From Novosphingobium taihuense (GTDB lineage Bacteria > Pseudomonadota > Alphaproteobacteria > Sphingomonadales > Sphingomonadaceae): a stretch of 64,000 nucleotides of DNA. Shown in pieces: positions 36,148-44,042 of the stretch. Numbering within the stretch: the stretch's first letter is position 1; each line of letters begins with the position of its first letter. The translations under genes and the position numbers were made by a program. The stretch covers positions 974,120-1,038,119 of the forward strand of contig NZ_VLKJ01000001.1 in the NCBI RefSeq assembly GCF_007830315.1. The letters run 5' to 3'. The notes beneath the pieces were generated by a model. It saw only the letters and a list, made by a program, of their open reading frames with translations. It was not told the origin of the DNA and searched no databases.

Positions 36148-36576
36148 TCAGCCCTCGATCACCTTGGCCTCAGGGTGGTGCTTGTCGAGGTGGGCTCGCA
36201 GGATCTTGAGGTTGCGGGAGTTGGAGCGGAAAAAGAGGTCGAAGGCGTCGCCGACCAGCGGCACGGCGCCGAGCGCGGTGTCGAAGGCGACGTTTGCACC
36301 CATGCGCCAAAGCTTCCACCTGGGCAGACCGAGGTTGCGCGCTTCCCAGACGATGTAGGCGCCCATTGCGGCGGTCAGCACGTCACCCAGCACCGGCACG
36401 AGGCCAGCGATGGCATCGAGGCCGACGTCGCGGCGGATGCCGGGGATGGTGAAGCTGCGTTCAAGCACGCGTTCGAGCATCTCCACGCGCTGGCGCACCG
36501 AGGCGGCATCGTTGCCGAGGCCCGGCAGTTCGGGGCGCAGGCGCTGCGGGCGAGCGGCGTGGGAAGTCTGGTTCAT
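36148..36576 (-). CDS. DUF4112 membrane-associated protein
   Basis: This 142-residue protein has an N-terminal Arg-rich part, then the DUF4112 core: LERSFTIPGIRRDVGLDAIAGLVPVLGDVLTAAMGAYIV with a glycine-rich hydrophobic segment, and VAFDTALGAVPLVGDAFDLFFRSNSRNL, each broken by loops. The function of the family is unknown. The ATG at 36576 has AAGGGGA just before it, which lies over the stop codon of the upstream solute-binding protein gene. Confidence 0.8.
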   Translation of the reverse strand: MNQTSHAARPQRLRPELPGLGNDAASVRQRVEMLERVLERSFTIPGIRRDVGLDAIAGLVPVLGDVLTAAMGAYIVWEARNLGLPRWKLWRMGANVAFDTALGAVPLVGDAFDLFFRSNSRNLKILRAHLDKHHPEAKVIEG

Positions 36577-36581
36577 TCCCC

Positions 36582-38048
36582 TTATCTGGGGAGCCATGCC
36601 ATCGGCGGCAAGGGATGCCAGCCCCACGGGTTGGCAGCAAAGCCCGGCGTGCCGCTACGGACCATCGACCAGCGCAACGGACGGGCGATGGGAATGAAGC
36701 CGTTGGCCGACGTGACCTCGGCCTCGGCCTCTGACAGGAGAGCGGCGCGGGCGGCGGGATCGGCGGACTTGCGCGCTTCGGCCACGCGCTCGTCCCCTAC
36801 CGGGCTGCAGACAGATTTCTGCACTGTGCAGGAGAGCTGATTGAGGAACCACGTGGCGCGTCCATAGCGCGCGGCCACGTCAATAAGGCGCAGGTCTGCG
36901 CGGTCCCGCTCGCCAACGCGGCGGATCGAGAGGCCGATGCGCGCGAAATCGACCTGCAACTGGTCGAACACGCGGGCAGATCCGGGCCCGCCGGGCATCG
37001 CGATGTTGAGCGTGGGAATGCCCCTGCCCCCGCTCTTCCACGCAGCCACGCGCGCTGCGGCTTGGGTCTGACGTTCATCCATCGACATGCCCTGCCAGCG
37101 TTCGCCGATGGTGCCGAGATCATCCTCGACATCAGGCGAGACCACGCGGGTGGTGGGTTGCCAGCCGCCGATGTTGAAGCGGCCGATCAGGGCATCGCGG
37201 TCAATCGCCATGGCCAGCGCCTCGCGGTTGGCGGAGGCGCCGAGGAAGCCTTGCGTGCTGTCGACCATCAGGCCGAACAGGCCGATCACCGGATCGAGCT
37301 GGACGTTGCCGCGGGTGAGTCCGATCGAGCCTGCCAGCGGGATGGTATCGATCCGCCCTCCGAGCAGGACATCGGCATAGCCATCGTTGAAACGGGTGAC
37401 GGCCTTGTCGGGCGTGGTAAAGGTGATTGCAAGTTTGCGGGCGCGGCGGGTGAAATCTGGCTGCTTGGGCAGGCCGCGCTGTTCGGGCGGGATCAGGGTG
37501 AAGACCTGCGCACCTTCCTCGTCACTCCCGCGAACCATCGGGCCAGTGCCCTTGCCGCGCCAGGTGAGAGCTAATTCAGGCTGGGCAAGCAGGGTGAGCA
37601 GTTCGGGCACGGGGGCGGACAGATCGATCTCGATCACGCGGTCGGCCATGACGCGGACCTCGTCGATCGCGGCGAGATCGAGACCCAGCGCCCTGCCGTT
37701 GAGGCCCGCGATGGTCTTGCGCAGGGCAGCGGCGGCGGCATCGGCAGTGATGCGCTTGCCATCGGGCCAGGTGCCATCGCGCAGGCGGAAGATGTAGCTC
37801 TGGCCATTGTCGGTGACGATCCAGCGGTCTGCCAAGGCGGGGACGACGCGGCCCTGCTCGTCAAAGCCGACAAGCCCTTCGTGGGTTGCCGAGCGGACAA
37901 GCTGGGCTGCAGGAGAAAGGCGCAGGCCCTGTTCCTTGAGTGCGCCGGAATCGCCCATGACCGCGATCTCGAGCGTGCCATCACGCGACTTGCCGCAAGC
38001 GCAGAGCGCGAGAGTCATGGCTGCAATGACGGCAGAACGCAGGGACAT
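36582..38048 (-). CDS. Oligopeptide-type ABC transporter substrate-binding lipoprotein (orphan)
   Basis: The 488-residue protein has a lipoprotein signal peptide with lipobox LCAC (Cys18) and the SBP_bac_5 fold: LVRSATHEGLVGFDEQGRVVPALADRW (split by variation in homologues), YIFRLRDGTWPDGKRITADA, and NREALAMAIDRDALIGRFNIGG. It would bind a peptide or similar ligand in the periplasm. No permease or ATPase gene accompanies it. The next gene downstream, DUF4112, starts 5 bases after its stop. Confidence 0.85.
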   Translation of the reverse strand: MSLRSAVIAAMTLALCACGKSRDGTLEIAVMGDSGALKEQGLRLSPAAQLVRSATHEGLVGFDEQGRVVPALADRWIVTDNGQSYIFRLRDGTWPDGKRITADAAAAALRKTIAGLNGRALGLDLAAIDEVRVMADRVIEIDLSAPVPELLTLLAQPELALTWRGKGTGPMVRGSDEEGAQVFTLIPPEQRGLPKQPDFTRRARKLAITFTTPDKAVTRFNDGYADVLLGGRIDTIPLAGSIGLTRGNVQLDPVIGLFGLMVDSTQGFLGASANREALAMAIDRDALIGRFNIGGWQPTTRVVSPDVEDDLGTIGERWQGMSMDERQTQAAARVAAWKSGGRGIPTLNIAMPGGPGSARVFDQLQVDFARIGLSIRRVGERDRADLRLIDVAARYGRATWFLNQLSCTVQKSVCSPVGDERVAEARKSADPAARAALLSEAEAEVTSANGFIPIARPLRWSMVRSGTPGFAANPWGWHPLPPMAWLPR

Positions 38049-38088
38049 CGTGGGAGCCTAGGCCAGCAGGCCCCGTGCGTCCAGAAGG

Positions 38089-38445
38089 TCAGATCTTGCG
38101 GAGCGGCCCGACTTGCGTGGCAATGGGTGGCTTGACGAAGCGCGGCGTGGATGCGCCCGTGCCGACCGGTGCGCGGGCCAGCTTGGGATCGACTTCCTCG
38201 ATGAAGGCGATGCCAAAGCGATTGTCCTGAATCCAGGCTACGACGCCATCAACCCAGCCGATGTTGCGCAGGTTGACCTCAACCGGGGTGCCGCGAAGCA
38301 CCTTCATCCCGCCTTCGGCCATCATGCCGCCAGCCGAGAGGTTGCGCACTTTCACGCGATGCTCTGCCTCGGACCCCGACAGGCGCACTTCCGCCATCAG
38401 GAACAGGCTGTCGCGCCCCAATTGCCGATGGTCGGTGCTTGTCAC
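38089..38445 (-). CDS. PilZ-domain protein
   Basis: This roughly 118-residue protein consists of one PilZ domain with GRDSLFLMAEVRLSG, NLSAGGMMAEG and VDGVVAWIQDNRFGIAF. The first RxxxR motif for cyclic di-GMP binding is not obvious, while the (D/N)xSxxG part is present as NLSAGG, so nucleotide binding is uncertain. I chose a GTG start (AGGA 6 bases upstream); another GTG at 38496 would add 17 residues. It is monocistronic between the lipoprotein gene and dksA. Confidence 0.78.
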   Translation of the reverse strand: MTSTDHRQLGRDSLFLMAEVRLSGSEAEHRVKVRNLSAGGMMAEGGMKVLRGTPVEVNLRNIGWVDGVVAWIQDNRFGIAFIEEVDPKLARAPVGTGASTPRFVKPPIATQVGPLRKI

Positions 38446-38624
38446 CAAAGGTCCTGCCGTTCCCGAGTTAGTCAACGCCAGCGGAGGCTTCCGCACCCGC
38501 GTGAACGGGCATAGCGCTTGTTCGTCGATTCTTCCTAAACGGGCAAGGTAAACAAGGAATTAGCGCGCAGCTGCGTTAACCTGATTGTTATGCTTGGGGG
38601 GCTGCTCGGAGGCAGCCCAACCCA

Positions 38625-39083
38625 TCACATGTCGCGCGAGATTTTTTCCCTGCGTTCATGCGCTTCCTGCGCTTCGACCGTCATCGTCGCGATCGGACGG
38701 GCGATCAGGCGGCCAAGGCCGATCGGTTCGCCAGTCACTTCGCAGTAACCATATTCACCTTCATCGATCCGGCGCATGGCGGAATCGATCTTGGCGATCA
38801 GCTTGCGCTGGCGATCGCGGGTCCGCAGTTCGATGCCCCAGTCGGTCTCGCTCGACGCGCGGTCGTTGAGGTCAGGTTCGCGAATCGGGCCGTCCTGCAG
38901 CGCCGACAAGGTGCCGGCGGCGGCAGAGAGGATCGACTTCTTCCATTCAAGCAGCAGGCGCCGGAAATAATCCTGCTGCGCCTCGTTCATGTAGGGTTCG
39001 CTGTCACTCGGCACATAATCACCTGGCAGGGCGCGTCGCGCTTTTGCCAGAACGTCAATCTCGTCACTCAAGACCCCAGCCAT
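38625..39083 (-). CDS. dksA: RNA polymerase-binding transcription factor DksA (single-cysteine form)
   Basis: This 152-residue protein has a coiled coil (about 33-105), the functional tip DLNDRA (71-76; Asp71, Asp74, Ala76) and a C-terminal globular region with YGYCEVTGEPIGLGRL. Only Cys114 of the four zinc cysteines of E. coli DksA is present, a known pattern in alphaproteobacteria. It modulates rRNA and stringent-response promoters with ppGpp. The first 32 residues are a short N-terminal extension. Confidence 0.93.
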   Translation of the reverse strand: MAGVLSDEIDVLAKARRALPGDYVPSDSEPYMNEAQQDYFRRLLLEWKKSILSAAAGTLSALQDGPIREPDLNDRASSETDWGIELRTRDRQRKLIAKIDSAMRRIDEGEYGYCEVTGEPIGLGRLIARPIATMTVEAQEAHERREKISRDM

Positions 39084-39294
39084 TCGGCCCTCCGCATAAC
39101 AAGCTATCCGCCCCTCCCGGCCTGCATCTTCCCCTTCTCAGGCGCGCAAGCTCTTGTCTTGGCGCGCCTATAGGATTGGCCTGTGACGGGCACAAGCACT
39201 TAGGCGGTTATGATGCATTAATGACGACTGAAGCGTGAGCGCGCGCACAGGGTTTTCCCAAACTGTTTCATAGGAAAACGGTTTCGTTTCGGCG

Positions 39295-39309
39295 TTAACC
39301 ATTTGTTGA
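39295..39309 (+). promoter_or_regulatory. Candidate CtrA box upstream of the Sel1-protein gene
   Basis: The sequence TTAA-CCATTTG-TTGA matches the CtrA consensus TTAA-N7-TTAA in seven of eight positions. It lies 70 bases upstream of the Sel1-protein start in a 295-base gap with no coding features. The assignment is by consensus only. Confidence 0.4.
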
Positions 39310-39378
39310 CCAAGATCGTTGACCTTTGTCTCTGTCGGAAGTCCGGGAGTTCGGGCTTCCCGAAGGGGGTAAACGGTT

Positions 39379-39717
39379 ATGGGACAAGCCTGGATCAAGC
39401 TGGTCGCGGACGAAGCCGCACCGATCACTGAATCGCATGATGTTGCTGACATGCTGGTGGCAACGTGTCTGGCGGCCGCAGCGAATGGTGACAGCAATGC
39501 GCTGTTCGATCTGGGCGTGGCCTATTCGACCGGCAGCCACGGCGTCGACTGCGACCTGATCGAAGCGCACAAGTGGTTCAATCTTGCCGCTGTTGGCGGG
39601 CATGACGAAGCGGCACAGTGCCGTGCGGATGTGGCAGACGAAATGACCGCACGCGAGATTGCCGAGGCCCAGCGCCGGGCGCGTGAGTGGCTGCGGAGCG
39701 GTCGGGCGGCGGCTTGA
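39379..39717 (+). CDS. Small Sel1-repeat protein
   Basis: This 112-residue protein has at least one clear Sel1-like repeat: NALFDLGVAYSTGSHGVDCDLIEAHKWFNLAAVGGHDEAAQ (residues about 40-80, shown without gaps only in part), followed by a basic helical end. Sel1 repeats are TPR-like protein-binding units. The ATG follows GAAGGGGGTAAACGG. A CtrA-like box upstream hints at cell-cycle or motility regulation. Function unknown. Confidence 0.78.
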   Translation: MGQAWIKLVADEAAPITESHDVADMLVATCLAAAANGDSNALFDLGVAYSTGSHGVDCDLIEAHKWFNLAAVGGHDEAAQCRADVADEMTAREIAEAQRRAREWLRSGRAAA

Positions 39718-39728
39718 TAGCGGCGTAG

Positions 39729-40040
39729 TTATCCAAACTCTGCCTTTATGCGCGCGATCCTGTGCATGCGTTCGTGCAGCACAGCGACAATTGCGATCTC
39801 GCCGTCGGCTTGCTCAGTCCAATAAACGTAATGCCGTTCGTGACGGCAGAACCAGCCTTTCACGCCAAGTTCTGCAGGTATCGACTTCCAGATGACCCGC
39901 CGTTCCGCGATTGCTGCGAACTTTTCGAACAGATCGCGAATGTACTTTTCCGCCTGCTCGACGCTCCACACATCACGCGTGTAGACAAAAATCTCGTCGA
40001 GCCGTGCCGCTGCAGAGGGTTCTATGCGGTAACGGGTCAC
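39729..40040 (-). CDS. parE: ParE/RelE-superfamily toxin
   Basis: This 103-residue protein has the ParE pattern: YRIEPSAAARLDEIFVYTRDVWSVEQAEKYI at the start, then FCRHERHYVYWTEQADGEIAIVAVLHERMH. ParE toxins inhibit DNA gyrase, whereas RelE relatives cut mRNA; the ParD-like partner favours ParE. It overlaps the antitoxin gene by 4 bases (ATGA), the normal order being antitoxin then toxin. Codon use is less GC-biased than in the surrounding genes, as expected for a mobile module. Confidence 0.85.
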   Translation of the reverse strand: MTRYRIEPSAAARLDEIFVYTRDVWSVEQAEKYIRDLFEKFAAIAERRVIWKSIPAELGVKGWFCRHERHYVYWTEQADGEIAIVAVLHERMHRIARIKAEFG

Positions 40041-40297
40041 TTTGACCGACTGTTCCGTTCGATAATGTCTTCGGCAGATAAGAGCACATAGTCCGCCTCA
40101 GGGGTTGCAAAGGCGCGCTGGAGTTCCGCCTTGAGCCGGGCGACATCCTCCCGCTCCACTCGCTCCATGTCCTTCCTGATCAGATCGCGAACGTATTCGC
40201 TGACATTTTCGAAAGTGCCGGACTCTCCGACGTTGGCAGCTACGAACTCGCCAAGGGCACCACTGACGCGGACGTTAAGGCTGACTGATTTTCCCAT
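40037..40297 (-). CDS. parD: ParD-like antitoxin
   Basis: This 86-residue protein begins with a ribbon-helix-helix type segment (SVSLNVRVSGALGEFVAANV) and SEYVRDLIRKDMER, typical of ParD/CopG antitoxins, followed by a charged toxin-binding tail. It should neutralise ParE and repress its own operon. It is the first gene of the pair, with an intergenic promoter region at 40298-40365. Confidence 0.85.
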   Translation of the reverse strand: MGKSVSLNVRVSGALGEFVAANVGESGTFENVSEYVRDLIRKDMERVEREDVARLKAELQRAFATPEADYVLLSAEDIIERNSRSK

Positions 40298-40365
40298 GCG
40301 CGCACCTCAGCGTGTCGAGATATTCTCGCATATTGTTTACATGGCGGAATGCGCGTGGGCAAGCA

Positions 40366-41496
40366 TCACCCCTTCCTGAACGGCGTCCTCGTGCCCAGTA
40401 CCATCTGATCCTGCGCCACCCCTGCCCGTTCGCGCTCCAGAAAGTCAGCCACGGCGCTGCGGAAGTTCGGGTCGGCGATGTAGTGGGCAGAGAGGGTCTG
40501 GACGGGTTCGTACCCCCTTGCCAGCTTGTGGCCGCCTTGAGCGCCCGCTTCCACCCGTGACAGGCCCAGTGCGATGGCTGCGTCTATCGCCTGATAGTAG
40601 CACAGTTCGAAGTGGAGGAAGGGCTTATCCACCACTGCGCCCCAGTACCGACCGTAAAGAGCGTCCCTTCCGATGAAGTTGAGCGCCCCTGCCACCGGTT
40701 CATCTCCGTCGAAGGCGAGGACGAGGAGCACCTTGTCGGCCATGCGCTCGCCGATCAGGTCGAAGGCGGCGCGGGTCAGGTAAGGGCGGCCCCATTTGCG
40801 CATCCCCGTGTCCTGGTAGAAAACCCAGAAGGCATCCCAATGTTCGGGAAGGATGGCATCCCCCGTCAATTGGCGGATCTCGACGCCGTCCTGCGCCTTG
40901 GCGCGTTCCTTGCGCAGGTTCTTGCGTTTTTCGGAACTGAGAGCCCCCAGGAAATCGGCGAAGCTTTCGTAGCCTCGGTTTTCCCAGTGGAACTGGATGT
41001 CGGAGCGGGGGAGCCATCCGGCCTGTTCGAACAGGGGCAGTTGTCCGGGTTCGATGAAGGTGGCGTGGGCCGAAGAGAGCCCGTTGTTGTCGCACAGCTG
41101 TTCCGCGGCGCGCAGGAGCGGGATCGCAAGGTCCGGGCGGTCTCCGAGCAGCAGGCGGGGGCCTGTCGCGGGCGTGAACGGCGCTGCGATCTGCAGCTTG
41201 GGGTAATAGTTGCCCCCTGCCCTTTGCCAAGCATCCGCCCACGAATGGTCGAATACATATTCGCCCTGGCTGTGGCTTTTGAGATAGGCGGGGAGTGCGG
41301 CGGCGGGTCTCCCGTCTCCGCCCTCGATCACGATGGGCAGCGGCGACCAACCGGAGCGACCGCCGACAGAACCCGAGTCCTCGAGCAGCTTGAGGAAAGC
41401 GTGGGATACGAAAGGGTTGCCGTCGCCTGCCAGCCGGTCCCAGTCCTCGGGGGCGATTTCCGAGACGGACTTGTGAATGCGCGCGGTATAGGTCAC
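40366..41496 (-). CDS. FemAB-like/GNAT-type acyltransferase (DUF482, peptidogalycan family)
   Basis: The roughly 376-residue protein matches the PF04339 (DUF482) family: NPFVSHAFLKLLEDSGSV near the start, YVFDHSWADAWQRAGGNYYPKLQ, LGALSSEKRKNLRKERAKA, and FHFELCYYQAIDAAI-like FLHFELCYYQAIDAAIALGL, then EAGAQGGHKLARGYEP. The family has a GNAT-like fold and is of unproven substrate. The GTG at 41496 is chosen since it starts near the homologous region and does not overlap the GDPD gene; an ATG at 41541 is possible. It is the last gene of a five-gene minus-strand run. Confidence 0.82.
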   Translation of the reverse strand: MTYTARIHKSVSEIAPEDWDRLAGDGNPFVSHAFLKLLEDSGSVGGRSGWSPLPIVIEGGDGRPAAALPAYLKSHSQGEYVFDHSWADAWQRAGGNYYPKLQIAAPFTPATGPRLLLGDRPDLAIPLLRAAEQLCDNNGLSSAHATFIEPGQLPLFEQAGWLPRSDIQFHWENRGYESFADFLGALSSEKRKNLRKERAKAQDGVEIRQLTGDAILPEHWDAFWVFYQDTGMRKWGRPYLTRAAFDLIGERMADKVLLVLAFDGDEPVAGALNFIGRDALYGRYWGAVVDKPFLHFELCYYQAIDAAIALGLSRVEAGAQGGHKLARGYEPVQTLSAHYIADPNFRSAVADFLERERAGVAQDQMVLGTRTPFRKG

Positions 41497-41503
41497 GCGA
41501 GGG

Positions 41504-42280
41504 TCATGCCCCGACGCCTGCGCCCTCGGCAATAGGTCCATCGGCACAGTCCGCCGCGCGGGTAGCGAGTTCAGCAGAGCGGACGGTCCATGTCAGCACG
41601 GGGAAGCCGCGCTTGCGCTGGGCGGCGGTAAACTTGCTCGGCAGATCGCGAATGTCCCACGCGAGGAACTGCGGGCGGGCCTGCCAGAAGGCGAGATGCA
41701 GCTTCAGCGTGGCTGGCAGTGTGCGCTTGCCCTCCTCGGTCACGACGAGACCATGGACGATGTGCGGCGAATGGCGGGCAAACCAGCGGCTTACGCGGGG
41801 ATCGAAGCTCATCACTGCAACCGGGCCGCGATAGCCTTCGAGCGCGCGACGCACGGCGAGGCACAAAGGGGCGACGCGGATTTCGCGCTTGGATTTCAGC
41901 TCGATCAGCAGCGGGGCGCGGCCTGCGACCTGATCGAGGAAAGCTCGCAGGGTGGGTATGCAATCGGTGCTGCCGGAGAGCTGAATCCTGGCCAGCGCAT
42001 CGGCTCGGCGTTCGATCACCGGGCCGGTTTCAGCGGTCAACCGATCGAGGTCCCAATCGTGGAAGACGACCGCGTGTCCGTCTGCCGTGCGCTGGACGTC
42101 GCATTCGATACCCATGCCGCGCTCGATTGCGAGGGCGAAAGCGGTGGGGGAGTTTTCCGGCACACTGTTCCCGTGCAGGCCACGATGGGCGTAACTCACG
42201 CCCCGCAGCCAGCCGACCCGCGCCTGATCGGGCGCGGGGACGAGCCAGCGATCAAGCAGGGCGAACAGCAATGACAGCAT
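41504..42280 (-). CDS. Glycerophosphodiester phosphodiesterase family protein
   Basis: This 258-residue GDPD-fold protein has the signature YAHRGLHGNSVPENSPTAF near residue 31, GIECDVQRTADGHAVVFHDWDLDRLT and LLIELKSK. These give the catalytic His pair and the Glu/Asp metal ligands. It hydrolyses deacylated phospholipids to glycerol 3-phosphate and an alcohol. No clear signal peptide is seen; the first 17 residues are hydrophobic and may anchor the protein. It starts inside the 3-prime end of the RidA gene. Confidence 0.87.
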   Translation of the reverse strand: MLSLLFALLDRWLVPAPDQARVGWLRGVSYAHRGLHGNSVPENSPTAFALAIERGMGIECDVQRTADGHAVVFHDWDLDRLTAETGPVIERRADALARIQLSGSTDCIPTLRAFLDQVAGRAPLLIELKSKREIRVAPLCLAVRRALEGYRGPVAVMSFDPRVSRWFARHSPHIVHGLVVTEEGKRTLPATLKLHLAFWQARPQFLAWDIRDLPSKFTAAQRKRGFPVLTWTVRSAELATRAADCADGPIAEGAGVGA

Positions 42281-42719
42281 CGACTTCCACCGCAGCGCCC
42301 AAGGGCAGGACTGGCACACCGACCGCGCTGCGGGCATGCTTCCCGGAATCTCCGAACGCCGCTGCCATCAACTCGGAGGCACCGTTGGCGACCTTGGGCT
42401 GGTCAGTAAAATCGCCGGTCGAACTGATGAACGCACCGAGCTTCACCACCCGCTCGACGCGATCAAGCGAGCCCAAAGCGGCCTTGACCTGCGCGAGGAT
42501 CATCAACCCGCAGGCCTGTGCGGCAGCGGCGCCCTGTTCCAGGCTGACATCTTCGCCAAGACGGCCGGTGACAAGCTTGCCATCGATGAAGGGCAACTGG
42601 CCCGAGACGTGGAGGAGGCCATTCGCTTCGACCGTCGGCACGTAGGCTGCAACGGGTGCGGCGGCCTGCGGCAGAGTGTGCCCGAGTGCGGCCAGCCTTG
42701 CTTCAACGGAATCGGTCAC
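42252..42719 (-). CDS. RidA-family protein (YjgF/YER057c/UK114)
   Basis: This 155-residue RidA-fold protein belongs to the longer subgroup with an N-terminal VEARLAALGHTLPQ and the core VEANGLLHVSGQLPFIDGKL, GLMILAQVKAALGSLDRVERVVKL, HARSAVGVPVLPLGAAVEVDAV. RidA proteins hydrolyse reactive enamine/imine intermediates; the Arg that binds the carboxylate is present in the SGKHARSAVG part. The GTG start has GGAGAAG 4 bases upstream and overlaps the HAD gene stop. Confidence 0.85.
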   Translation of the reverse strand: MTDSVEARLAALGHTLPQAAAPVAAYVPTVEANGLLHVSGQLPFIDGKLVTGRLGEDVSLEQGAAAAQACGLMILAQVKAALGSLDRVERVVKLGAFISSTGDFTDQPKVANGASELMAAAFGDSGKHARSAVGVPVLPLGAAVEVDAVIAVRPA

Positions 42720-43348
42720 GCGTCTTCTCCATGTATTTGTTCCAGAATCCACGGCAGCGCCGCTTCCCAATCGTCGATGCGGGCGTGGGCGTGGCCGGCC
42801 TGGTGGGCACAATCGATATGCGGGGCGAGCAGCGGTTCGCCGCACAAGTGCAGGCGGATCACGTCCGGCGTCAATTGCGAGACCGAATCGTGGTGCTGCG
42901 GCAGGTCGTCGATGAACAGGGCGCGCGACGGGTTGTACTCGTCAAGGATCGCCTTGAGCGCGGGGCCCTTGGGTCCCTGATTGGTGAAGACGCGGGCATT
43001 GATACCGACATCGGCCAACTGGCGCGCACGGGTTTCGCGGCGATGGTCGTTGAGGTTGGTCAGGATCACCACGTCGGCGTCCTTGCCGATGGCGTTGATC
43101 CCGGCAACCGCTCCGGCGATGGCCTGCTGGCGATACATCTCGGTATCGAAGAACTTGTTGAGCAGGCTCCATATCTGTTCGGGCGGAACAAGACTGCCGT
43201 CCTTGGCATAACGCATGGCCTTGGAGAAATCGGCGTTGTCCATCTTGAAGGTGACGCCCTGGCTCTCGCCCAGCCAGTCACGGAAGGGGGCGACCATGTG
43301 CAGCAGCACCTCGTCGCAATCGCTGACGATCAGGGGGCGGCTACTCAT
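42716..43348 (-). CDS. HAD-superfamily hydrolase
   Basis: This 210-residue protein has HAD motif I as SDCDEVLL (nucleophile Asp10, general acid Asp12), motif II VILTNL (about 92-97), a Lys in GPKGPALKA and motif III LFIDDLPQHHD. A cap insertion lies between motifs I and II. The substrate is unknown. It overlaps the DUF3572 gene upstream and the RidA gene downstream by 4 bases each, so this run is translated together. Confidence 0.83.
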   Translation of the reverse strand: MSSRPLIVSDCDEVLLHMVAPFRDWLGESQGVTFKMDNADFSKAMRYAKDGSLVPPEQIWSLLNKFFDTEMYRQQAIAGAVAGINAIGKDADVVILTNLNDHRRETRARQLADVGINARVFTNQGPKGPALKAILDEYNPSRALFIDDLPQHHDSVSQLTPDVIRLHLCGEPLLAPHIDCAHQAGHAHARIDDWEAALPWILEQIHGEDA

Positions 43349-43560
43349 GACAGTTCCTTCCGGGCGGCAACAATGGTCTCGGGCGAGATGTCGAGCGCGA
43401 AGGCCGCGTTGACAAGGTCTGCCTCATGGTTGGCAAGAAAATCGAGGACGGCGCCGAGCATGGCCGGATCGCCCAGCCGCTCGCGCAATTCGTCGGGCGT
43501 GAGGCCGGTGAGCGCCAGGAACCGCTCGGCGCGGTCACCGTCGGACAGGACCCAGCCCAA
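43345..43560 (-). CDS. DUF3572-family protein (start codon unclear)
   Basis: The 71 residues from a TTG at 43560 (MGWVLSDGDRAERFLALTGL, then TPDELRERLGD and a helical end) match the DUF3572 family. The family sequence continues upstream in the same frame (about 23 codons reading TIIREPSSPVDPAALALQAL), but that stretch contains no ATG, GTG or TTG before an in-frame stop. The true start may be a rare codon or lie at the TTG. DUF3572 genes commonly sit beside divK in alphaproteobacteria, as here. Confidence 0.7.
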   Translation of the reverse strand: MGWVLSDGDRAERFLALTGLTPDELRERLGDPAMLGAVLDFLANHEADLVNAAFALDISPETIVAARKELS

Positions 43561-43669
43561 TGCCTGCAGCGCCAGCGCTGCAGGATCGACGGGGGAGGAA
43601 GGCTCGCGGATGATTGTCAGGGCCTTTCACGGGCAATAAGGGTGGCGCCGGAAGCTTTCGGAAACAGGC

Positions 43670-44038
43670 GTGTCAGTGGCAAAAAGAATTCTGGTTGTCG
43701 AGGACAACGACCTCAACCGCAAGCTGTTCTGCGACCTGTTGCGCGCCAAGGGCTTCGAGGTGGAGCCGGTGGCTGACGGGCGCGAGGCTATCGAGAAAAC
43801 GCGCCTGTTTATGCCACAACTGGTGGTGATGGACATCCAGTTGCCGAACATCTCGGGCATCGACCTGATCGAGGCGATCAAGGCCGACGAGGAGCTGAAG
43901 GCGATTCCGATCCTTGCCGTGACTGCCTATGCCGGAAAGGGCGACGAGGAGACGATCCGCGCGGCGGGTGCCGAGGGCTATCTCGCCAAGCCGGTTTCGA
44001 TCGGGCCGTTCATGGCGGCGGTGAACGCGCTGGTGTGA
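43670..44038 (+). CDS. divK: Cell-cycle single-domain response regulator DivK
   Basis: This 122-residue receiver domain has the acidic pair at 11-12 (VVEDND), phospho-acceptor Asp55 in VVMDIQLPNISG, Thr in AVTAYA and Lys in LAKPVS. VTAYAGKGDEETIRAAGAEGYLAKP is characteristic of DivK. In Caulobacter, DivK acts through DivL and CckA to control CtrA. The start is a GTG. The gene is divergent from the DUF3572 operon and convergent with the PycTM-like gene. Confidence 0.9.
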   Translation: MSVAKRILVVEDNDLNRKLFCDLLRAKGFEVEPVADGREAIEKTRLFMPQLVVMDIQLPNISGIDLIEAIKADEELKAIPILAVTAYAGKGDEETIRAAGAEGYLAKPVSIGPFMAAVNALV

Positions 44039-44042
44039 AGCC

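Noticed and set aside
38570..38592. GTTAACCTGATTGTTA upstream of the PilZ gene as a CtrA box
   Set aside because: Spacing between the half sites is eight and the second half is TTAT or GTTA, so it does not fit TTAA-N7-TTAA.
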